Assembly: GCA_948470475.1 (NCBI GenBank)
Contig: OX419342.1
Location: 2,344,701 to 2,408,700 of the forward strand
DNA from: Galaxea fascicularis
Lineage: Eukaryota > Cnidaria > Anthozoa > Scleractinia > Euphylliidae
Direction of reading: 5' to 3'
Length of the DNA: 64,000 nucleotides
A model generated the notes under the pieces. That model did not search any database. It was not told the origin of the DNA and saw only the letters and a list, made by a program, of their open reading frames with translations. Position numbers and translations under genes: made by a program. Positions 35,137-47,800 of this stretch are shown here, piece after piece (the first letter of the stretch is position 1; the number at the start of each line of letters is the position of its first letter).

Positions 35137-36570
35137 CTTTCCTCATGGCTTTGGTGCGATTATGGCGGATTGTTGCAGTAAACACGGCCAAAAGATGATA
35201 TTTTGACCATTCTTCAGATTGTTGTGTAGTTCGTTGAGTTACGTAAGTTTTGTTTGAAAATTCTCGCGCATGATGTGCGCGCGTATATTTATGAAGTAGC
35301 AGCTGCCATGATTTACTGCAGGCAACAAAGCAAGATTGGAACCCAGCGCGTCACCGAGCGCCTACTTTATTGTTTTGAACAATAAAATCTGCGAATTTTA
35401 CGCTGTCATTGATATAACGGAAATCTTCGCCATCTTTCCGACAGAATTGAAGGCGCACTAATAATATGATCTCTGATGGAACAGCGAGCCCTCTCTTCAT
35501 TGTTAGTTCTTTTGACGTTTTCCGTCTAGCACCCAACGGAGACCTTAATAGGGTTTTGTCGCGCGTTCCTCCTCCCAACCCCCATCCCCGCAAAGAAGGT
35601 CTGCGTGGGAGGTTATTTTCCGCCAAGTAGCAACGCGAATTTATAACATTTTAACGCGAAAAAAGCGACAAATAGACCTGCGTCGCAGTTCTCCTGTTCG
35701 TTTCGTTTTCGTAAAGAATATGAATCAGCTTGTAAATGCGTAACGCACAACACTGTTTCATATCTCGTTACGTAAAATATTGCGGGGGTTTGAAGCTGGG
35801 TGTCAAGGAGTTTTCTAATGACAAATAAATAATTACATGCCCCAGAATTTTCACTGTAAGTTAGCTGCATTAGAAATTGAAATTAAATTCCACACTTCTA
35901 CTTTACTAAAGTTATCACAAGTCTACTTGCAAACAGTCTTGAGTACCCTCCAGTAAAAAACTACACAAGTATTAGGCTTCGAATATTATTCTGAATCTTA
36001 ATCAGGCAGATCAATATCCCTGCGAGCTAGATAACTCCAATAAGGAGTCCACTTTGCAGGAAAATTTGATATGGGCCGTCAATAATTAAAATCAGACGCC
36101 CACGATACGTTTAAATATATGAATAATTTCACAGTAATTTCAGGCGAATAGTATTTCAATGAGCAATCTAATACCTTCTTGCAGGAGCGATAGTATTTCA
36201 ATCGATAGAACGTTTTAAATTCCCGGTTGTCACAACAACTCGAATTCTCGGCTGTCCGTGCTTTTGAATGTGACCTGCCGAAGGTGCGAGTTTTTTCAAA
36301 GGTCTCTCGCTTACTCATGATCGTTCAATTCGTGCTAAAAGCTGAAGATTCTATTGGTCAAGTTGTCTGCAAGTGAAAATAGATTAAGACTGATTCTAGC
36401 TCTAAATCTTCAAGCCGGCGGAAAGGGAATAACTGACAGCCGTTTTAGTCCAGCCATTAACGAATGTGATCAGAAAATAACAGACCAATAAGCTGCCAGC
36501 GATCGATCGAGGTGTGTTTATCGAGAACTGAACCTTTGACATTAAAAACTAAGAAGATACTGGAGGGTTA

Positions 36571-36786
36571 ATGGCGAGTCAAAGCGACAACGAAAAGACA
36601 GTTCTAATTATCGGTGTGTTTTTGGGTGTGCTAGCTTTGTGCGTGGTCACCTTGATCATATGCTGCCTTTTCTGGCGACGCCAACTCGAGAAGGAAAGAG
36701 CCAAACAACATGTTAGATTTGGTTATAACATCGATTTGGATAGAAATGTATCTACCACGGGTGCTACGTCTCAGATCGAAATGTGA
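36571..36786 (+). CDS. Small single-pass membrane protein, unknown function
   Basis: A 71-residue single-exon ORF with features of a real protein. It starts MASQSDNEK, has one transmembrane segment at about residues 11-34 ending in CCLFWRR, then a basic stop-transfer stretch (RRQLEKERAK) and a polar tail ending SQIEM. The charge pattern predicts an outside/lumenal N-terminus and a cytosolic tail. No in-frame ATG closer to an upstream gene was found. An AATAAA at 37301-37306 follows the stop by ~515 bp, and the codons and reading are uninterrupted. No family recognised. It lies alone between HAP2 (start 35136) and the NEMF 3' end. It could also be the last exon of a longer gene. Confidence 0.55.
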   Translation: MASQSDNEKTVLIIGVFLGVLALCVVTLIICCLFWRRQLEKERAKQHVRFGYNIDLDRNVSTTGATSQIEM

Positions 36787-37300
36787 CATGCTAGTTCTCA
36801 ATAGCTTGTGTGAGCAGTCTTGGGTGTGTAACGTTTCCGTCTTCAAAGGCTCAAACCTGATTGCATAAAACGACAAGGAGACCATAACATTATCTGCTCG
36901 ACCACCTTGCACTGAGAATTCCTTCCGTGCAGCAAATTTTAGGATCCTCAGAAGACAAAGGACATTTCTAAAATCGAGACTACATGGCAATTACTGAACA
37001 GCTTGCGGAAGAAATTTCACCATTTGAGTATTTTCGTGCGTTCGTATCGAAAACACAACTGGCTTCTGACAACCACTCAATTGCTATAATTTGTTTTCAA
37101 TAATCTGTCCACAAAAGAAATACTTTGACGCCTCAAATTGGCATTTTCACCCAGAAACTATGATCAGCCGCTCTGTTCATTTCACCAAAAAAAAAAACAT
37201 CTCAAATTAAGAAATGAGATTTATCCAAAACGGATACCCCTGTGTATGTCATGGCGAAGGGTGTACGATCGCTTATTCTTTTCCCTAAAATAGATATAAA

Positions 37301-37306
37301 AATAAA
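37301..37306 (+). promoter_or_regulatory. Candidate poly(A) signal for small membrane protein gene
   Basis: AATAAA after GATATAAA, on the same strand as the 36571-36786 ORF and with no other hexamer nearer that was noticed. Confidence 0.4.
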
Positions 37307-37319
37307 CATTTTCTTTACA

Positions 37320-38720
37320 GCGCTATTTTGAGGTTTTTCTTGTTTTATTCACTGTACTCGACAACTCTTATTTTTCAATAACTACAAACGGTTCACGTCT
37401 CCCACCAAGACCTTCCAAGCAAGTTCTAATACGTTGCCGGGTGCAAGTCACTAAAAGGAATGAAATGAAGTCATGACAAACTTCATTACATGTTTACATA
37501 ACGTGTCAACTCAGTGCCAAATTTCAGGGAATAGTCGGCGTGGAGTTTCATTAATTAAATCTTAGTCGCTTGGCATGCGAGTATGGGAAAGCTAACTTCC
37601 TTAAAAGAATATTAAAGATTTTATGCTTTAGTTGGATTGCAATTTAAGCCATAAGCAAGGCCGCAAGAGTAAGAAAAAGCTGTTTCAAATCAGAAATCAT
37701 TTTAATTTCAAACGCACGGAAATTAGTCGACAGTAAAACAATCTGCAACTAATTGTGACTTAAATTTTAAACATTCGATCACCACTTTTCTGTCAACGTT
37801 TTAAACCAGAATAAATTCATTTCTGTTTAAAGCTGATATCAGTCGTTGAACATATCAGCCACAAGACAAGATCATATCTGACAAGACCTGCAACTACATC
37901 ATAACAAAAAGGAGTGATTTCGATGGACAAATGTAAACCAAGGCCCCGGTGTGGTTAACAACATTTCCAAATATGGCAATAGATTTGACTGCCCGCTATT
38001 TGATCATTTAAACTTTGGTTTTTAAAACAACAAACATTTGAAAATGGGTTTCATGTGAAATGAATTCAGGGTTTCGTTTCTTACCGCAAATTCATGTGGG
38101 GTTACTCCAAAAAAAAAATACCACCGGGAAAGACAGATGTAAGAGTGTGTTTCTGCTAACATCGGCAAATTTTCTGAAGACTGGAAAAAAAAATGGTGCG
38201 CAAGTTAGAGTGGCTCGGACGCGGATGGAGATCCACAAGAAAACGAGGATAGCGCAAGCTTCACAACCACAAAGACAGTTTGTCTCTCCTGTTTCGCCCC
38301 AAAATTCCCTTCGCGAGCGATTCCTGGGGGTCACGTGGGATGGCTCACGAGAGGCGAGGATTCCCGCATGCGAACCTCGAATGACATGCATTGTGGCGTC
38401 TAGAATGCGGAATATATGACCTTGTGACACTGGTTATATACTGCTTACACTGACAAACTAGGCATTGAGTATGTGTAGCCTTATAACAACATCTCCTATT
38501 CTTGTTTCAGTGACTTTCTCGAGTTTCCCCACTCCCCACCCCCCACGTCTATGTTGAAACATTTCGGAGGGGAGGAGAGGGAAACGGGGCCTGTTCCAGA
38601 ACTTATAACCAACATTATAGTTCAATCGAGACTCACTTGCCATTTCCTCGCATGCTTCAAGTTCAAAGCATTTCCTGACATACACCAATCAACTATCGCT
38701 CGTTTTTACACGGTGAAAAG
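37320..38720. other. Intergenic, no gene recognised
   Basis: Between the small membrane protein and the NEMF 3' end. Two overlapping ORFs of 112-119 codons near 38060-38430 lie on opposite strands and have no recognisable motif or homologue; they are not supported. Confidence 0.4.
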
Positions 38721-38728
38721 ATGACTGG

Positions 38729-38734
38729 TTTATT
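38729..38734 (-). promoter_or_regulatory. Candidate poly(A) signal of NEMF
   Basis: AATAAA on the minus strand (TTTATT on plus) ~75 bases after the NEMF stop codon. Confidence 0.55.
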
Positions 38735-38805
38735 TTTTGTGTAAAATAAATCTCCCACATTTATAAGTATAACTGTCGCGGTCCTCATATTCTCTGGTTC
38801 AGTTG

Positions 38806-41800
38806 TTATTTCTTCTTCTTTTTCTGAAGGTTCGGCGCAGAAACTTTCACTTTTCCGGGGATGTAACGCGAAAGGTCGTTATCCTAAGGGAAAAAATATT
38901 ATCAATGTTAGAGATAACGTTTCCCTGACTACCAAATGTATTGCTGTTACTCCTACCAGCTGCTGATATGAATAGACTGAATAGAACAATGCATACTTGA
39001 CCTTGCTCTTGGCGGAACCAACACCGATTTCTTTACTCTGCATGCATTTGCTTTCCGCGCGCGCGTACAACGCGCAAGAAATTCAAATTCTAAATTTCAA
39101 ACAAACTGCTGTTGTTGTCTGCCCTTGCGGCAGACAACAATAATGACTTCAGGTGTCAAACAAAAAGAAATCTCATTATTTCCACGACGTGAAAAAAGGC
39201 ACCCATACTCGTACGCAATTTTATACATTAAACGTTTTCTTGAACTGGAAAATAACTGTTTTATGGCACTCACTTAAAAGCTAAGAAAGACGAAACAGAT
39301 TTACGCCAATCAACCCTTAATGAGGCCTGTGCCCGCATTTGCTCATGTTAGATAAGATTATCACTGATTAAAGTGGCATCCGTCCGCAAATGGCTAATGC
39401 GACGGATACTGATAAAGCGCACCCACCTAGCAAGCCGAGAGCAAAGGATATTTCTTCGTAACATTTCTGATACCGGCACACCATACCTTTAAACTTTTAA
39501 TTAAATCTTTCTCTCGTTGCGAAGCATCTTTAGAAAAGAGAAACGTACTCAACGCCGTTTTAGCCGCTGAAACAAATAGAAAGACCAAAAAATTAAATCT
39601 GATATCACTCTAGTGACCATACTTCAAGAAAATTACATAAAAAATATTTATTTTTGCCAGTAATCTACGCAGAAAGCCGAATGGCAATCCACTCTATCGC
39701 TAACAGCAGATAAGGGTAAAGTTCAGCGAGTCCTGTGCATAAAGCTACGTGTCGGGAGTAAACGTAACGAGGACAGCAAAAAAAATGTTCTGAATTTGAA
39801 TCCATGTTTTGGAATTCTCCTTCAAATGCCTGACATCGATGTTAAACATGTGCTAGCCAGGATGGTACTCAAATAATAATCAAAGTGACACTATCGTCAA
39901 CTCGTGGATAAGGCCATGGAAGTGGCCGTTGATGCTATGGCTTTAACTAAAAGGTGGCTTTAATTTACAATAGTTTTGAATGGTCTTTGAAATCTAATAG
40001 TGACCATTTCTAAACTTTTAAAAAATACCAAAAATACTGGGTTCTTAGCCTGGAACACCGTAAGTGAGACCCAAATTCGGAATTTACACCCTAAGCGAGA
40101 CGAGCACTCCCTTCTCCATTCGTTTGGCACACCTTTTGGTACAATAACAGTTAATGCACTAATATTTTCCGTAAAATTACGCAGTTTTAATATCCCTAAA
40201 GACCACAGGCGCCGTATGCATTAACGTAAATTACCCAAAACGTTTTGTTGTCTAGAGCTTTGTGGGACGTAAGTAATTTGAACCGGCGATGGAATACAAA
40301 TATGCAAATTGCGCTGCTTTTCAGACCAAAACTTCCTCACCTGGCAAATTGCATCCTCACAGAGAAAAATATTTGCATACTAGTGTTTTTGTAAAATTAA
40401 TGTTGGATATGCTTTCACAAATAAGTGTTATAAGACTTTCTGAACAAGATCAGTGTTTCGAAAGCCATTTATTTGCACTTGAACAAAACCTCCGGTTTTA
40501 GTTGGGTTATCATCTGGTCGTTCTGATAAGCTGGAACTTACTAGTCGGTACGCTATTAGATCTCTTATGAATATGTCTAAGTCAACTTCATAGTGACCTC
40601 CTTACTCATGTTGACCTAAAGACCCTGGAGCATCGTAGATATTCTCGTGCTCTTACCCTTTTTTATAAATGCATGTGCAGTGTATGGGGCCAATTAATAT
40701 TAAGGAGATGTTCAAATTTCGTAATAATGAATACGACTTTAGAGGCTTTAACAAGCTACATCAGCCTACCTATATATAAATTTGACTACAATTGTAACTT
40801 CTGTACGTAGTTTAGATTCTAATCTATAAAGCTAGTTTTTCCCTTAGTATTATTGGTCTCCGAATATTCTTATTTTCAGTGTATTTTACCCTATTTACTT
40901 ATTTATTTACCATTATTTATTTATTTATTTCATGTTTTAATATATACTGTATTGGATTTATAGTTATTCGGCACGTTCACGTCTAAACGAGTCTCGTACT
41001 CATCAGTGTAATGTGGATAAATAAAATACCATACCCATAACATATCATGCCCGGCCGAAGCGTTTTCAAAAACATTTTATGACGTAACTGTTTAAATTAA
41101 GCAGTAATTAAATCGATCATATGTTGCTCCTAAATCAAATGCGTTGCTTGCCTGAATACGGTTTTCGGCTGGAAAGCCATTCTCCCGTTTCCTTTTTTGC
41201 CGATTCATTCTTTCTTCATGTGACGAGAAGTTCTCGATTACTACTGCACATTGCCCACAGTGATAATAGTCACTTTTGAGATCTCCAAGTCCATTTTCGC
41301 CGCTCTAAAGATTTCGAAGTTCAATTCTCACAACTTGTGTTCTTTATCTTATTAACTTTCCATTTTCCCACTCAACAAAGGTCTATTTTCAAATGAAGAC
41401 TGATCCTCGCAGTTGAGAACGCAATGATATGCAATTGCGTAAAGAAGCCTGAAAAAAATTCAGGACTTCAACGGGGTTTGAACCCGTGACCTCGCGATAC
41501 CGAAAAGCCATCTGCGTTACATCTTCATTTCTTTACCTACTCTACTGTTGGACGCCATGAAAATTAACCACGTAAACAACATCTACAGAGCAAAAATATA
41601 TGCCTTTGTACTACACGCTGAAACTTGCAAACGTAAGGCCAAGAAGACTGTGGAGACAAAAGCAATACTTACCAGGGAAGGAACACAAGGAGAGTTTAAT
41701 GAATAAATTAATCAGAATCGAGTGAGTGATGGCCATAAGACCCACAGCGAAACCTCATGGGTGACTACGTAAGTCAGCCAAACGCATGTGATTAGAATTC

Positions 41801-44800
41801 TGTTGCAAAATGCTTCGTACCTTTTCCTCTACGAGCTGTCCCTGGGGTAAGCTTGACTTTATACCTGGCCGAGAAAATAAACCTTTAGTTAAAACCGTCG
41901 CGACGTTAGCTGTATTTGTATAGGTAAAATAACAAACAACTTTTGAGTCGAACTTGATTAAGGGTTAACTTAAAATTGAGCTCTTCATGTATCCTTCACT
42001 TTCCCATTATTCGAGACCACGGGAAAAAAATCTTTTAAAGAATCCCTAAAAGGAAAGTTATTTGATATACTTGAAACTGTAGACTCCTATATTGAAGTGG
42101 AAACGATAATTGATCAAATGAAAAACTAATCATCCATGTCCTTCTCCTTTGTTAGTATAACATGATTCTCCTTTTTCCTCTTCACCTCTTTTCAATTATA
42201 ATATTAATGATAACAAATATTACCTGTAATTTACTTTAATTTGGTTGCATAGTTTAATTAAAACTGCGTTATTATGTAAAAGTTAAGTTTTTCTGTTTTC
42301 CAGCATGTTTGTAATTTATTGTGATTTGTCGTTTCCATTATGTTCTCGTGCTCGTCATGTCCCGCCTCGACTAGCTTTGTGGTTATTTGCGGGACAAGCC
42401 CCATATACTATCCATTTGAATTTGTAAATAAATTGTTGTTGTTGTTGTTGTTGTTGTACATTTTAGTTTGAAAACGGGGAGTGGAGGAAAAGAAGGTTTT
42501 CAAAGAAGAATTTTAAAATAAAGACAAGAACCCAGATGCTGCAAAACGGACAAATGCCGCGATTATACGCACACGCAACCAATGAATTAAACTCGTCGAA
42601 CTTTCATGCAAAGCGACTTTAATCTGTAACTTAAAATCTTACTTATAGTTTTGAACAGCGGTGTACGGCGCACAAACGGGAATTGCAAACAACAAGAGAT
42701 CGTCAGTCAGAGGGCATCCTGTTAAAGAATCAACCAGCGATAAGGATTCCTGCGAAGAAAACAAACACAAACAACTCAGATCGTAGAAGAGTACCAAGAA
42801 AAAGTATTCTAAAGACCTCCAAAGGAGACCACCACACCTGTAATCAATTTACGCGATAAATTGTTGGAAATAATTACTAGATTCGTAACGTTATTTGCAT
42901 GGTCACAACATTTAAGTGTCCATAAACATTGGACACCATTATCGTCTATTTTAGCTTTTAATTTCCCGTTGCCGCCATTTCGGATTTCGTTACGTCATGA
43001 AAAGCGGTTTTACCCTACTCTCTCCTTTGCTTTGAATTCTGATTGGTTCATTGCGCTGTTTACGTCTCTTGTGGTCTGAGTAACTGCTTCGATTTTGGTT
43101 TTAAGACACAATTGTATATCATGCTAAATGATATACTGTTAAGGGTGTTTCCACCTCTTTAGCCATGAGTTGGTCTGAAATTCCAACGCCTGCATACCGG
43201 CTACAATCAAAAAGGCGCCTCAGCGTCATTTAGTTAAGGGCTGTTTGATGCTCTTCGTTAACAGAAAACGCAAATCGTGTTCCCTTCTTGATACTACGGC
43301 GGACGCTTTTGAGAAGAGTGCAATCGGAATGTTGAACAGCAAATAAACCTACTTTGGGCGTAAGATCTTCTGCTTCGTCGTCCGATACAACCTGGAAACA
43401 GAACAGAAACGTGAAAGCAATTGAAAAAGTGTGTGACTTTGTAAAAGCGTTTTGTCTAGGAAGCAAAAGAAAACGAGGACTATCACTACACACTTACGAT
43501 ATTGTTTTCTTTCTCGCTCAGCAAGGAAACTTCCCCTAGAAACGAACAAACAACGAATAAACATTGTATTTCATACACTGTCACTTTCGACGATAGTTTA
43601 GCTTTTTGATTGCATCCCGATAGTTTGTCACTGTTTACGATCTGGGATCCCTTTCCGAGCCATTCTCCTGGCTCGCGAATAAACATTTCACATTGGCTTC
43701 GAAGCGGGCGCAAGAGCTATATATATGCCGTGAGGGTGCGCGTCTAACTCGCGCGTGTCCTTCCTCGCGCGTCTCGGCCACACACGTCACGCTTCAAACA
43801 TCAAACCAAATAAACAGTTTTTGAAGTTCTGTACCTGTAACTTCAACCTCCGCAGCTCCATCAGCTGGTTTCTCTGAGCCATCTTCTTCCACAATGCTTG
43901 CATCCTTACTTTTTGCATCCTCTAAGTTGCTAGCTTCTTCCGGTGATAACAAACTCTGTTCATTTGCCCGATCCGATTCATTAGCAGGGTTATCTTCTGT
44001 CGCCTCGGTTTGTGGCAAGTTCGCTCCGTTACCTCCATTATTAACGTGTTCCTTCACAGATTGTTCGTTGTTTATCGAATCCAAATGTTTTCCATTTCGT
44101 TCTAACTGTAAATTAGTTTTATCCGTAAACGCAGTGTTTGTCTGTGATGCCCGATTTCCGGGTTTACCGCTGACCGGTCTGTGGGCTCCACCCCCTCCTT
44201 TGCTTCCTTTCTTTTCATTCTTTCTTTTATCAGCTTTGCTTTCCTTTGCAGGTCCAGCAGACTTGATAAAACAAAACAAAGCGAAAAAAAAAAGGAACGC
44301 TAATGATGAGAGACAGTTATAGCATTCTACCTCGCAAGTCGTACCGGGAGAATTTATAACGAAATACAACGCAAAGAAAAGAATTTCTTACCGCAAGTAT
44401 TTCCATTTTCATTTGTCTTTCGTCTTCGTCCTGGTCGCCGTACTTCTCCTTAATCCTCTTTAGTTTCGCCTGGAAAGACAAAGAAATATCAAATAAGTCG
44501 CTACGTCCTGTGGCAACGCAGGTCTGTGCACCTCATGCTGAATGTCATGTGGTGGTTTAGCATCTCGTCTCTTTATACTGGGTGTCCTGTGATGGACTAG
44601 CGTTAAATTCCCTCATTAAAGACTTAAAATGTACCTACCTTTTTCCCTCTCTTGGGTTGTTGCTGTTGTTGTTGCTGTTGTTGCTGTTGCTGCTGCTGTT
44701 GTTGATTGCCTTTGAAAGATTTCTGAATTGAAAAGCAGAAGGAAACACTTAAAAGGCCTTCCAACTAATACAACCTTCACGCACAACACTCGTGTGCAGA

Positions 44801-47800
44801 TACCTCACTCTTTTGTTCCTCATATCCTCCTTCGATTTCTTCGTCTTCACCGTCATTCTCCTGAGAGAAACCGATTTTATTTTGCTTGGATTTCTTTCGA
44901 TTCTCCCTACAAAGAAAGAAACGCAACTTTACTGTGGTTTCCCTTCTTTGGAGAGCGATAGCGAGTTCTTTCACTGAACTTAACGCTCATCGCCGTCAAG
45001 TGTCCACTTAACGTATGCCTGCTAGAATAAAGGACACTTGAAGGTTTTGAGATCTATGAAACAAGTAGATAAAGGTTCAGCTCGGAGGTTTGAATAAGCT
45101 TTCGTGAAGCCAGCTCCAAAAGGAAATGGCTGGTTATCATCTTCATATTATAAGCGACCTGTAATCAGGTCTGACCCTAACTGGTAACAATTATCCTTCA
45201 GATTCTTACAATGCATGTCAAATAAAACAGTTTTTGAAGTCCCAAAAGGAAATGGCTGGTTATCATCTTCATATTATAAGCGACCACGGGTTGTCGCCAC
45301 TCTAGCTGCTAGGGTTTTGAATTGTGGTCTTCTCGCAGTCACGGTACTGTAAACTGGATTAAGAATTGTATAAATACCTTCTTTGTTTTGCCGACAGACG
45401 CTGTTTGCTGGCAGGCTGATGGAAAAGAAATTTGAAACAAAAGGAAAAAGAATCAGCAGACGATAAAAGCCGTATTGCCTCGTCAGTTTTCTAAACACCA
45501 AAGCCCTGGCCAATCGGACTCGCCAGTAGACACAAGTTGAAAACTTGGGTCAACTTGCGACTCCGTTTGGCCAGAACTTGCCTGCACTTGCGTTGACTTG
45601 CGCTCCCTTTGGTCGAGATCAAATTTGCGCGCGAGTCGACGCAAGCTTTTCACCGTTTGGCCACCCAACCCAAGTCAATGCAAGTTGAGTAACATCCATT
45701 TGTTGCTATAGCAACCTATTAGCCAATGAAATACAGGATATAAGGCTACATTTTGGCCGCGCGAGACTGCGCCCGTAGCCTTGAAATGTTTTTTTTTTTT
45801 GACGACTTGCGTGTACTTGCGAGGAAAATTGCGAGTCCGTTTGGCCACCCAACACAAGTTCAGCTTGCGTCCACTAGCGACTACTTGCGAGTCCGTTTAG
45901 CCACGGCTTAATATGAAAGAGAGGAAAAAGATACCTCCTCTAGACTTCCACAAGACTTTATTCTTGATGTTCTCCCTACAGATTTAGAGATTTTCCAACC
46001 GATTTTCCTCACAGATTTCCAACTGACTTTCTTACTGATTTTCCTTCCAAGTCTACAACATGTCCGAAGTAAAAATCCGAGATCAGATGTCAATCAAGAC
46101 ATCGTGCTCCGATTGGATAACTAGACAAGAATACAATTCACGTGCGAGTAACGAAATCTATTTCTGACATAATACATGAGAAGCTAACACACTTTGCAAA
46201 ACTTCTGCACTAAAAACCTCGTCTCCAAACATTGTTTGGTGTATATTATTCAATCTAACTCGGAACTCGTGAGCCCCTAAATATACCTGAGAGTTTTCAT
46301 CGAATGAAACACTATCTCCATCCTCGCTGTTTCGCCTGTTGCTGTTGTCACTTGTACCACGCTGAAGTTGAATTCTAAACAGACATAAAGAGAGATCACA
46401 ACGATTACCACACAAATGAAAGCGTTTATATTGAAAGCCACATACTGGGTTTTATGGAAACTTTAGCGGCCATTACCCGTTAAATACACAAAAAAATTAA
46501 TGTGAACCCGAGCATTAGCAGCCATATGGACAGCTGTTTCGGCCTTGTTAGGCCTCATCAGCATGGCATTACCCGGGCCCAGGTTCCCACATAAACATAA
46601 CAAGCAATAAAACCGTGACGCAAGTGGGATGAAGCTTAATGAGACAAGTACCACCGCACAAATTAATATCTTTAAATAAATTAGAGCCACATAAGCAAAA
46701 CGAGCCAAACATCACTGTTTTAGAGAGCACCGTCTTCACGAAACCCTGTTATCTCAGGTAACATTAAAATGGATACAACGCATGCGCAGGTACAACAGGA
46801 GTCACCGTCCTCAAAATTTAAAGTTTGTCAGGCCATAAGAGTTGCTTACTTTCCCTCCCTGGTGAGCTGCAGATCAATACTTGTGTCAGGAAACAAACTA
46901 TCTTGTCCATCTTCGTCCTCTTCGTGTTCTGCCGGTTTTTGCCCAGCAGAAGTCGCTTGACTTGCATTTTCATCGCCACTGTCGTCATCTTGAATGGTAA
47001 GCTCTTCATCCAACTCAACCTCCTTTGAAAATTCAAAGATGAGCATTTCACTTGGCGTAACACTACTTACTTTCGCCTGCAGAACTGGCAAACAAAGGAA
47101 AGTCCATCTAAAGCGCGTGAAGAGAGGGGATGGAAGAGCTAAGCAAGAGAGGCAGTTTAATTCAAAATTTGTACCGCATTTCACGTGAATAAAATTCGAA
47201 TTGTTGCTGCTTTTCATGTGATGTCATCAGAATTTAACATGACCCGAGCTGGGACCACTACAACGCTCTTCTTTTAAAATGTTCTTGACACCGATGAGAT
47301 AAATCGTCAGTGAAAATTTCGTGCTGATGTACAGATTTGCTTCGTAGCCTCCCGAAGTACCAGAATTCTGGAAATCTTTTACTACTTTTTGGCTATTCAA
47401 TTTTCAAGAAAGATAGTAATCTAAAAGAGACACATCCAAATTAAAGTTAAAACTGATTGCATTATCTGGTTTATTCCTCTAAAGACTTTTACGGCGGCCT
47501 TGTTGGTGAACCTCAGGGCGAAACATAACTTTGTTCTGACCGGACTGTAAAGCGAAGACTCTTTCCAAGCTGTTTATTTTTACAGCTACGTATGCATTAT
47601 CCATGAGATATTTTACCACATCGAGGAAACCACAACAAGAATCACTGACTGCAACGTATCACAACTAGAAACGTTTTAACCAAGCGATGAATAAATCACT
47701 TCTGCCTCAAATTTCTATACGCGTACAATCCGCACATAAACAAGGAAATTGAGCTTACCAAAAGCAAGTAGCAATATAATGTTATGCATTTAACCAAAAG

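Noticed and set aside
38060..38430. Overlapping 119- and 112-codon ORFs
   Set aside because: They lie on opposite strands over the same bases, with no motif, homologue or splice context.
41460..41525. Possible tRNA gene on minus
   Set aside because: It has a B box but no full cloverleaf, and continues into a SINE core.
43894..44322. 142-codon plus-strand ORF
   Set aside because: It is the antisense of NEMF exon 25, a compositionally biased exon.
45908..46093. Repetitive ORF with [20 protein letters not shown] considered as a NEMF exon
   Set aside because: Exons on either side already join in phase 0, and the only nearby acceptor puts this segment in a frame with an early stop.
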